Positions 55,490 through 64,000 of a stretch of 64,000 bases of DNA are shown one piece after another; within the stretch, counting starts at the first letter, position 1, and every line of letters begins with the position of its first letter. A model generated the notes under the pieces. That model saw only the letters and a program-made list of their open reading frames with translations, ran no database searches and was not told the origin of the DNA. The DNA comes from Jacaranda mimosifolia (Eukaryota > Streptophyta > Magnoliopsida > Lamiales > Bignoniaceae). The stretch covers positions 33,007,299 to 33,071,298 of the forward strand of contig CM032128.1 in NCBI GenBank assembly GCA_018894105.1, written 5' to 3'. The translations under genes and the position numbers were made by a program.

Positions 55490-55660
55490 TATTTCGTCGA
55501 GTCCAGTTGCATGGGTCCGTAATCCTAACGGGGGCAACGTGGGGCCGAAAGAATATGTTGCACCAATCTCAACTCAAGATGGGGGACGGATTCGAGGCCG
55601 CGGATGGTATTCAGAGCAGATTAGGACAATCCTCGTGCGAAAAAAAAAAAAAAAAAAAGA
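55490..55660 (+). repeat. Possible SINE-like retroposon with A-tail
   Basis: A locally GC-rich block ends in a run of about 18 A (55641-55658). It contains GGATTCGAGGCC (~55585-55598), close to a pol III B-box, and GGTATTCAGAGC near its 3' end. No clear A-box at the right spacing and no exact target duplication were seen, so a fragment of another retroelement is as likely. Confidence 0.3.
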
Positions 55661-55979
55661 GAATAGAGATTAATTAAAAAATATAAATAAAAGTGTAAAT
55701 TAATACATTCATAGTAGAATATTTATAAAGTAATGTCATTTAATAAATAATACATAATTGAGATGATTTAACTTTGAATATTAAGTATTAACGTCGTAAA
55801 AATTTGAAAATTTGATAGTAAATGTTAACTAGATCAATCAAGTTTTTGGACTAGACCAAATTAGATCAGTATGACGTAATTAGGTAAAAACGCACAGGGT
55901 ATAGAATATTTGTCTGTTATTTTATTTATTGAGGATATTTACGATATTTTGAGTATGCACATATTAAAGTCGCTGTAAT

Positions 55980-56340
55980 TTTTTTGGGAATGTTTGAGTA
56001 TGTTTTTTGTGTGATTTTATTATGCGTTTATTATATATTTTGAGAGAATGAATTATTGAAAAATATGAAAATTGTGGTTTGGTATATTTGTTTATGTTTT
56101 GGGAGGCTTTTTTTTTTTTTTTTTTTTTTTGTAGCAGTCAAATTAATACTTTTTTATTAGATTTTTTGGGTGAAAATAGAATTGAGTGATTTTTTTTATT
56201 GTTCGAATAATAAAAAAATATATATGATATATAATAATGTATGTATATATTGAAAAATGGAAGTTTAGAGGGAAAATGAGAATATGTTTGGTTATGTTTT
56301 CCCAAAACAAAATTATTTTGGGAAAACATAACCAACCAAC
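55980..56340. repeat. Tourist-related repeat with a perfect terminal hairpin
   Basis: It shares its word series with 46126-46607 (TTTGTTTATGTTTTGGGA, GTAGCAGTCAAAT, TTTTTTGGGTGAAAATAGAA), with a T-tract of about 26 bases near 56108-56130. At 56288-56335 two perfectly complementary 20 bp arms (TTGGTTATGTTTTCCCAAAA and its complement) flank an 8 base loop. Confidence 0.55.
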
Positions 56341-57710
56341 ATGGAAATTGGAAATAATAAAATGCGTGATTATAAAATAAGATGACAAATTATACTAATA
56401 AGATAAACATACTAATAAGATAAACAAAAAAATTAAAAATAATATTCTTTTTTTTATTTTACTTATATACATACACTTAAAATTTATTTAAATTTAAACT
56501 TTAAATTTTATAAATATAAGTATAGGAATGATGTTGCTCAAGTATAGAGGCTAACTTGAACAAACTATATCCGCCTTTTATTTTACATTATCTTTTCTAT
56601 AGTTTATTTGGAAGAAAAAATGTTATATTATTGTAAGGATGCTATATTAGGTAGGTGTTAGTTTTCCCTCTACTCGCTTATGGTAGGTGTTAGTTGAACA
56701 GCATGTTAAAGACTTAAAGCTAATATACTTCGAATGGACCTAAACGGGAAATTTAGGCCTTTTTTTTTAATATTGATTTTGTGTGAAAATAAAAATATAT
56801 TTAAATTGATAGAAGTACATATTATTGACATTTAGGATATCAACTATGGTTAATTTGTAATTGAGGTTAAGAATTTATAGTTTTAATTACCAAAATTGAC
56901 CTAGTCAAATCCAAAGTAGACGCTCTTTTACTTACTATGATCAATCTATAATTGATGATTTTTTTTTTACTATATATATTAATTGTTTTATGAATAATAT
57001 ATAACTAGTCTGTTATATTTCTAACCAGCTAATAAGTTTATAGATTGATATACCTAGTTAATAATTTTTGTTGCTTATTATTTTAAAAAATTATATTTAT
57101 TATAAAAAAATTATAACTATAATTTATAACCATGGCTAGAAAACTAATTTGATAGCAATTATTCTATAGTGAATACATAATTTCTGGTTGTCATATGTTG
57201 TACGATGCTAATTTCCCTTGTCTATTACTATATTCTTGTTTGTTTTCACAGTTGTTTGAGAAGAAAATTAGTGCACTCGACCATTGCACGTTTGCATTTA
57301 TTCATTCTTTAAATTAATATGAAGGGATTATATATTAGATAGTTATTCAAATTTTAATGAATTTTTAGTGTGTATATATGGATAAATATATAAAGAAAAA
57401 TTTGACAATTTTTTGTTGTTGTTGTTTAAAATAAACATCGTGTTTAATAATGTGCAGTGTTACATTGATCATTAAACATTAGAAATTGAATTACTTAATG
57501 TTTCAGATTTTCAATAATTTTTTACATTACGTACCAAAATTTTATACCTTAACATTCATTATGTTATCTATTGCTATTCATTTAATTATAAAAAAATAAC
57601 ATAATTATTTACTGCAATAAGTAAAAAAGTCAAATCGATAACCGCCTTGTTTCGCGGACAGATGAATCATTTGAAACTATCATTATTCAAATGTAGAGAT
57701 ACATTTTGAA
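56341..57710. other. Intergenic, nothing recognised
   Basis: Very AT-rich, no gene or bounded repeat. The words GGTAGGTGTTAG recur at 56650 and 56684. Confidence 0.35.
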
Positions 57711-57852
57711 TTCTCTATTCCATTTCTTATTTTAATTTGCTGTATGTATGTTAAGTGTATATGATTATTAATTAATTATTTTTATAAAAAAATATTTAAT
57801 ATACTTGTTATATTTTTATGAAATAAAATATAAGATAAAATAGAGGATTTAA
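57711..57852. repeat. Short foldback MITE (~140 bp)
   Basis: The left part AATTCTCTATTCCATTTCTT pairs with the right part AAGATAAAATAGAGGATTT. Related palindromic copies lie at about 62487-62603 (AAATTCTTTATTTTA and its complement) and 63060-63212 (AATTCTCTATTCATTTCTTA to AAAATAAAGGATCC). Confidence 0.55.
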
Positions 57853-58205
57853 ACTGATAAAGATATGCATGTTTTTGTTTTACCCAAGAATCACATTATG
57901 GGGATTAGCTGTTCATCCCACTATCTAATTTTTAATTAGCTAATTAGAGGGATTAGTCTTTTTAAACGTCAGGATTTGGATAAATTTTGATGGCTCGGTA
58001 TAACATCTTGATTGTTTATTTGATTGATTGATTATTAAAGACAGCAAGAAAGTGACGCAAATTTATTTTCAATTTCATTTCGTTTTTCGATAGTGTTTAA
58101 CTATTTCATTTAGTTTAGATTTTTTGTTTTATTTTTTATTTTATCTTCTATTCTCAACTTAATATATGTTGTATATAAGTCAAATGGATCCCATTCTTTA
58201 TTAAT

Positions 58206-58505
58206 GAGTAAATTACAAAAATAAGACCGGGAATAAGGTTATTTTGCAAAAAAGGGCAGGAATTAAGGCCGTGGCAAAACTTGAACCATAACTATAAAAA
58301 ATAAAAAAAAAAGGACAAGACTTGTCGGAAAGCACAGTCAGCTCACCGGAAAATATAGTTAGCGCCGAAATATGCTTGCGTGCGCTTGGTTGACATAACT
58401 TCATGCATTGTCATGTGCCATGTGTATTTTAATAAAAAAAAAAATTGCATAAATAAAATAGGACATTAAGTAAGATTATTTTACAAAAAAAGACCGAAAT
58501 TAATG
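58206..58505. repeat. Unnamed repeat with internal direct similarity
   Basis: The segment starting near 58214 (AAAATAAGACCGGGAATAAGG, then TTATTTTGCAAAAAAGG) is echoed in direct orientation near 58458-58500 (AATAGGACATTAAGTAAG, then TTATTTTACAAAAAAAG). Between them lies a locally GC-richer patch. Type unknown. Confidence 0.3.
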
Positions 58506-60232
58506 AGCAGCAAAAAAGATTATTAAATTTAATATATAGGGATTTAGGATTTTTCATACAGTTTTTGCATCTTTATAGTGGGAATTGTATCTTTATCTTA
58601 CCCGTGAATGTAAACTTAATCGAACCATGTTAAATTCCAATATTTAATTTTTCTTTTGTCTCTTTTCTTTGTATGATTGTATGGACGTATGGGCTTTGTT
58701 TTATAATTGGTGATGTGTTGTTGTTTCTGTTTTTTGTTAAGCGATTCGTTATGGATCAGATCCATATGCCGGTAGCTGATAATCAGAATCTTTTCGGCTA
58801 TGTTTGGTTGTGAATTAGGTCATTCTTTCAAAATATTTTGAGAAAATAGATTTTGGATAGTGAGGTTGGGAAATGTGATAGTTGTTTGTTTGTATTTTGG
58901 GAGAATAAATTGAGAGAAAATAGTTTATTTGTTTGTATTTTGGGGGGACGAGATGTCATATCAATGACTTTTTATTGGATTTGGGAGTGAAATGAATATT
59001 TTAAAATTATTTATATATGTGTATATATAGTTTGTATAAGTGGTAGTATATGTATATATTTGTAATGATGAAAAAAGTTTGGTACCTTCGGAAATGGTGT
59101 GGAGTTGGGGATATTAGGGATTTTTTGGGAATAAATTTTATATTTTGGGAGTGAGATTGAAGAATGTGTAGTATTTATTTGTTTAAATTTTGAAAGTTAA
59201 AAAATACATTGAGGGCTAATTTGAAAAAATACGGTGAAAAAAGAAAAAATTTACAAAACTATCGTAAATTTAAAAGCTTTACAAAATTATGACATGTAGC
59301 CATGCCTTACCCTATTTTTATTTTTTTTTAATTTCATAATTAAGAGGCGTGGCCCCTCTTAATTCATGTATTTCTCCCTCTTTGGGATTTTTCCTTTTTA
59401 TTTTTTATTTTTTTATTTTTAGTATTGTTTTATATATATATAAATATATATATATATATAAATATATTTTAGTTTTTTAATTTTAATGTTTGATTTTTTT
59501 TTTCTGTTGGGAATAATATTAGGGTTGACATAGCATCATTTGTTTTATCTTTATTTTATGTAATTTAATATAGAATACTTTATCTTATATTTAAAATTTT
59601 AATTAATTGATTTTTTGAAATATTAAAAATGAGCCATAAAATATAGTATAAATTTTAATTTTTTTTATAAATGTACTATTTTATAAAATGCAAGTGATTG
59701 AAACATGCTTTTATAAATTTACTATACTCTATATTTTCTTCAATTGATGCAATATATTAATTCGTGAAGGAATGCTTGTAATGTTTGAACTTTGGCCAAA
59801 ATAAGTATGTAAAACCACAGTATATGATTATATATTAATACATTAATCAAGCATTATCATACTTTTTAATCATAAGTGATGCTTGTAATTTCAAGGTATG
59901 TTATTATTTTGGCATATGAAACTGTCACATAATATTTTTATCTAATCGGTTCTATTTATCTATTCCACTTATAAAATCCACCATTCACATAACTTTATCA
60001 TATATATATATATATATATTTCTATATATTGTCTTTTAGAATTAAACTCAAATGGGAGATGATTCATTTTTTTAGCATGGATATACATGGTTATTAAGAA
60101 AAAAAAATGGTCATTGTTAATGCCAATATATCTTGAATGAAAATGATTAATATCATGTATAATTTTATTTATTCTTAATTTTAAAGTCTAAATTTGCATT
60201 TCAACTATTCCGTAAGACAAAGCCAGAATATT

Positions 60233-60256
60233 GGGGTTTAGGGTTTAGGGTTTAGG
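60233..60256 (+). repeat. Interstitial telomere-like (TTTAGGG)3
   Basis: Three TTTAGGG units (plant telomere type) in the core of the Mutator-like element. Probably captured or chance sequence, not a telomere. Confidence 0.8.
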
Positions 60257-60468
60257 TATATTTAATTTTTATGCGTTTAATATGTAACACTTACTATTAA
60301 TTAAAAAATAATGTATGAGTTTTATTCTTTAAGTATGTAAGTGAAATATAACAGATTACAATTGTATAAAATTTTTGAGATTCTCGACCAAATTTATTAT
60401 TCTTGAAGTTTGATACAAAGGAAAAACATAAAACATAAAACATAACTATAAAGTTGGAAGAATCAATG

Positions 60469-60945
60469 TTGTCGGGCTTGGGCTTGACGATAGGCTTGTT
60501 GTCTTACACGTGCTTGGGCTTAGGTGTCGGCTTCAAAAATTTTTGATGAAAAGTAGAAGGACCAACGTTGGAATATTGATGAGATGTAGAACCACCACCA
60601 TAAATATCACGAATTTCAAAATTTGTAAAGCCATATGTTTTGGTAGGCAAGTCAGGAATCCCTGCCTATGTGTGTGAAATTGTATGTCCATATTTGCCAC
60701 TAAATTAAATGGCATATTGGTTTTCTCCCAAGGGAATTTATTGAGATGTAAAAGTACTGCCCAAATGAAATTGCATCAAAAATGACATGTAGGATCCATG
60801 TTCCCCTCGCAATAACATGTCCTGCATATTATTAGGGCGTACTGGTTCAACTTTGATGAACAACTCCACACTACTTATGCCAGCTCTCGGATCCAATAAT
60901 TTTGACAAATTAATGTCATTTTTCACTTGCATGATTGTTGATATG
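60469..60945 (-). pseudogene. Possible transposon-protein remnant in the Mutator-like element
   Basis: On the minus strand an open stretch of about 70 codons contains KLLDPRAGISSVELFIKVEP and LLRGEHGSYMSFLMQF. After three stops, a Gly/Ser/His-rich stretch (IRDIYGGGSTSHQYS) continues in the same frame. The VELFIKVEP part is loosely reminiscent of the N-terminal MuDR-type segment of Mutator transposases, followed by low-complexity sequence. This is weak; a captured host fragment is possible. Confidence 0.3.
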
Positions 60946-61035
60946 CGAGTCTCCTTATCTAAATGAAAGATATACGAGTAGTCATTTACAAATAAAATAT
61001 TATTTATAAATAATAAATCTTAATTAACGTGTTAA

Positions 61036-61590
61036 TATATAATTATATACTGCAGTTTCACATGCCTATTTTGGCCAAAGTTCTAACATTACAAGCATCC
61101 ATTCAAGAGTTAATATATTACATCAACTAAAGTAAATATAGAATACAGTAAACTTATAGAAACATGCTTCAATCACTGCATTTTATAAAATAGTATATTT
61201 ATAAAAAAAAATTAAAATTTATACTACATTTTTATGGTCTCATTTTTAATATTTTAAAAAAATTAATTAATTAAATTTTAAATATAAAATAAAATATTTT
61301 ATATTAAATTACATAAAATAATATTAGGGCTGATGTCAGCCCTAATATTATTCCTAAAAGCAAAAAAATTCAAACATAAAAAAAGAAATTAAAAAAAAAA
61401 AGAAATTTCTAAAGAGGCGTGGCCTTCAATGCAATTGTATTGCAGCAATTACGAATTTAGAGGCGTGTATCTGATTAAAAAAAATAAAAAGATAGATAAA
61501 GGTGTGGCTATAGCCACGCCTTACCATAATTTTTAGAAACTTTCAAGAATTAAGGTAATTATGCAGATATTATTTTTTTCACAATATTTT
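61036..61590. repeat. Third copy of the Mutator-like arm, direct repeat of the right arm
   Basis: It shares with the right arm, in the same order, TATTTTGGCCAAAGTTC, ACATTACAAGCATCC/TTCC, AAAACATG/GAAACATGCTTCAATCAC, CCCTAATATTATTCC and AGAGGCGTGGCC, ending GCCACGCCTTACCATAATTTT. More diverged from the two outer arms than they are from each other by eye. Confidence 0.7.
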
Positions 61591-62486
61591 TATAAATTAG
61601 CCCAAAATAATAACATATCTTGAAATTACAAGCATCACTTATGATTAAAAAGCATAATAATGTTTGATTAATATATTAATATATAATTATATGCTGTGGT
61701 TTTACATACTTATTTTGGCCAAAGTTCAAACATTACAAGCATTCCTTCACGAATTAATATATTGCATCAATTGAAGAAAATATAGAGTATAGTAAATTTA
61801 TAAAAACATGTTTCAATCACTTGCATTTTATAAAATAGTACATTTATAAAAAAATTTAAAATTTATACTATATTTTATGGCTCATTTTTAATATTTCAAA
61901 AAATCAATTAATTAAAATTTTAAATATAAGATAAAATATTCTATATTAAATTACATAAAATAAAAATAAAACAAATGATGCTATGTCAACCCTAATATTA
62001 TTCCCAAAAGAAAAAAAATCAAACATTAAAATTAAAAAATTAAAAAATATTTATATATATATAAAACAATACTAAAAATAAAAAAATAATAAATAAAAAA
62101 AAAGGAAAAATCCCAAAGAGGCGTGGCCTGGCCATGCCTCTAGAGGGAAAGCCACGCCTCTTAATTCTGAAATAAAAAAAAATAAAAAAAAATAGGGTAA
62201 GGCGTGACTTGTAGCCACGCCTTACCATAATTTTGTAAAACTTTTAAATTTACGGTAGTTTTGTAAATTTTTTCTCTTTTTACCATATTTTGTCAAATTA
62301 GCCATACATTGAGGGTTTACAACCAAACATAGCCTTTGTTTCTTGAAGCGCTGGAAAGTAGTGGATTTTTTGTGGTTTTGTGCATAATTTTTGGTCAAAT
62401 AAATTCTTTTAGGTCCTACAGAATTGTTTCTCTCGGTGAAAGCTATTACTAAAGATGGATACCGCTTGAATATCAGGCGCAACATT

Positions 62487-62605
62487 TTAAATTCTTTATT
62501 TTAAATATATTTTATTTTCAATTAATTACTTTTATAAAAAAAATATAATACATATATTGTATATTTTAAAAAATAAAATAAAATAAATAAAGAATTTAAA
62601 CCGCA
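62487..62605. repeat. Short foldback MITE
   Basis: About 115 bp palindrome from TTTAAATTCTTTATTTTAAA to TAAAATAAATAAAGAATTTAAA. Same family as 57711-57852. Confidence 0.5.
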
Positions 62606-62689
62606 ACGATAGACAACCTGACCATTCATACAACCTCATTATTTTGTAGACTATCAACACCACATGATACTGCTCGTCTTTTTATTAAA

Positions 62690-63300
62690 GAGATGGATAA
62701 GTTCTTAAATTTTATGTTACTTTATTGCACTTAAGTGGGACCCTTTTTCTGTCTTGCCACCATTTTTCAGATATTTTATGTTATTTTATTACACTTACTT
62801 AAATGGGACTCCACCCCCGCCCCCGCGCCCGCGCCCCAACCCACCCGCACCCCACGCCCACGCGCCCCAACCCACCCGCACCCCACGCCCACGCTAACCC
62901 TACCCTCCTACTGTATAAGTTTTGATATGTCAAATTGTCAACTTGATACGTTGAATACGTTTTTTATTAAATGATATTTAGAGACAAAGAAAAGGACTTT
63001 GTTTAAATCTTATGTTACTTTATTGCACTTAAATGGGATCCTTTTTCTGTCTTCATTTAAATTCTCTATTCATTTCTTATTTCGTTTTATAATAATATAA
63101 CAAGTATATTAAATATTTTTTTATAAAAATAATTAATTAATAATTATATACATTTGACGTAAATATAGCAGATTGAAAATGAAGATAAAATAAAAAATAA
63201 AATAAAGGATCCAAAATGTTTATGTCTTGCCACCATTTTTTGGATATCTTACGTTATTTTATTATACTTAAATGGGACTCCCCCGCGGCCCGCCCCCCAA
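62690..63300. repeat. Repeated ~120 bp modules
   Basis: A module containing TTTTATGTTACTTTATTGCACTTAA-type sequence, GGGACCC, TTTTTCTGTCTTGCCACCATTTTT and GATATTTTATG occurs at about 62700-62816, in part at 62995-63050 and 63219-63290, and again at 63723-63835. One copy encloses a foldback element (63060-63212). Nature unknown. Confidence 0.55.
62812..62895. repeat. GC-rich minisatellite (31 bp unit)
   Basis: Two near-perfect copies of a ~31 bp C-rich unit (CGCCCCAACCCACCCGCACC, then CCACGCCCA) preceded by CCCGCG repeats. A striking C-rich, strand-asymmetric island in very AT-rich DNA. Confidence 0.85.
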
Positions 63301-63326
63301 TCAAAAAAAAAAAAAAAAAAAACAAG

Positions 63327-63663
63327 GGCCTGTTTGGTTTTATTTTCATTTTTAAAATGGTGAAAATTAGTTATGTGATGTGATGTAGAAATAGAAATGT
63401 ATTTAGATGAAATGTTTGAAAATGGATTATGTTGGAAATGTAATGATTAATATGTATGTTGTAGGTGGAGAGAGATATAAATAGTGGAACAGAGAGAGAA
63501 GATATATAGGTTATTGAGAAAAGATATATAGGTTATTGGAGAATGTATTTTGAAAATAAAAATTAAAATTAAGTTGGGTGAAATTTTTTAAAAAGTGATA
63601 ATTTTTATTTTTGAAATAGTAAAATTAGTGGGAAGAGGGTTTGGAAATAAAACCAAACAGGCT
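63327..63663. repeat. MITE, same family as 21054-21410
   Basis: Ends GGCCTGTTTGGTTTTATTTT and AAATAAAACCAAACAGGC are inverted repeats. The interior has TGTAGGTGGAGAGAGATA, and ATATATAGGTTATTG twice, a small internal duplication. CAAG occurs at both flanks, a tentative target duplication. Confidence 0.7.
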
Positions 63664-64000
63664 CCAAGTGTATAAGTTTTGATATCTCAACTTGATACGT
63701 TGATTGTATTTTTTATTAAATGACAATTAAAGACAAAGAGAAGGAAGTTTTTAAATTTTATGTTACTTTATTGCACTTAAGTGGGACCCCTTTTCTGTCT
63801 TGCCACCATTTTTTTGGATATTTTATGATATTTTATCTCTCTCTCTCTCTCTCTCTCGATGCCACTTTTTGGATGAATGGGCAAGTCGAGTTTATCATGG
63901 ATTGATGCCTTTTTACATGGGTCATTATATATTTTTGAGCACTTATGAAGAATTTATTGGAAGATTAAATCTTGATTCTTAAAAAGCCATTCAAAGTTAC
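63664..64000. other. Repeat module and CT microsatellite at the window edge
   Basis: A copy of the 62690 module (63723-63835), then a (CT)n run at about 63836-63857. A CTTTTTGGATGAATGGGCAAG stretch follows with no recognised gene; the sequence is cut by the window edge. Confidence 0.45.

Larger units (their letters stand above)
59214..62303. mobile_element. Mutator-like element with ~700 bp inverted arms and 10 bp target duplication
   Basis: Ends GGCTAATTTG and CAAATTAGCC are exact inverted repeats flanked by ATACATTGAG on both sides (59204-59213 and 62304-62313), a 10 bp target duplication. Left arm ~59214-59935; right arm ~61600-62303, its reverse complement along the whole length by eye. 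A third arm copy (~61036-61590) lies tandem to the right arm in the same orientation. The core (~59960-61035) has only small minus-strand coding traces (60469-60935) and a (TTTAGGG)3 tract. Size, arms and 9-10 bp duplication fit Mutator. It is not autonomous as it stands. Arms contain repeated GAGGCGTGGC/GCCACGCCTC palindromes. Confidence 0.82.
58796..62334. mobile_element. Tourist-like MITE split by a nested Mutator-like element
   Basis: Outer ends GGCTATGTTTGGTTGT (58796) and ACAACCAAACATAGCC (to 62334) are exact inverted repeats. Without the nested insertion the element is about 430 bp, matching its relative at 27850-28267 (418 bp). Flanking trinucleotides are TTC and TTT, so the target duplication is not clean. 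Confidence 0.7.

Noticed and set aside
62735..62974. 79-codon Pro/Ala/Arg-rich frame
   Set aside because: It is simply the C-rich minisatellite read in one frame.

Overview
This is plant nuclear DNA, most likely from a eudicot. It is AT-rich, its genes are split by many GT-AG introns, and the gaps between them are filled with MITE-like and Mutator-like repeats and microsatellites. I recognise five genes, one decayed endogenous pararetrovirus and one Mutator-like element with very long inverted repeats. I could run no database search; exon boundaries were placed by hand from splice signals, reading frame and remembered family sequences.

Layout. 1-2300: AT-rich repeats. 2493-11019 (+): FZL, a dynamin-like chloroplast membrane GTPase, 11 coding exons and about 921 residues. 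11020-17215: intergenic, with a 767 bp long-inverted-repeat element (12226-12992), a palindromic MITE and a GA microsatellite. 17216-18148 (+): an intronless FANTASTIC FOUR (FAF) meristem regulator with several upstream ORFs. 18149-30785: intergenic, with ~100 bp tandem repeats, a second long-inverted-repeat element (19760-20561), MITEs (including three Harbinger-type copies in a row at 27121-28270) and a ~210 bp tandem duplication. 30786-38219 (-): MIRO, a mitochondrial Rho GTPase, 14 coding exons and about 642 residues. About 38411-45206 (+): a decayed caulimovirid copy lying directly upstream of the MIRO start codon. 47220-49865 (+): a mitochondrial P-class PPR protein in two exons. 52441-55228 (+): a small five-exon gene of unknown function. 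55229-64000: no gene; repeats, including a nested pair in which a ~3.1 kb Mutator-like element (59214-62303, 10 bp target duplication) sits inside a MITE.

How it fits together. FZL acts on thylakoid and chloroplast membranes, MIRO on the outer mitochondrial membrane and the PPR protein on mitochondrial RNA. FAF acts in the shoot meristem. They are separate transcription units with no operon logic. From memory, the order echoes two Arabidopsis neighbourhoods: FZL beside FAF2 (At1g03160/At1g03170) and FAF1 beside the At4g02820 PPR gene. This window may keep both neighbour pairs on one segment, with MIRO and the virus copy between them.

I found no convincing new biological system. The items most worth a second look are the pararetrovirus at the MIRO promoter, the Mutator-like element with ~700 bp arms plus a third arm copy, the FAF upstream ORFs and the conserved neighbourhood.
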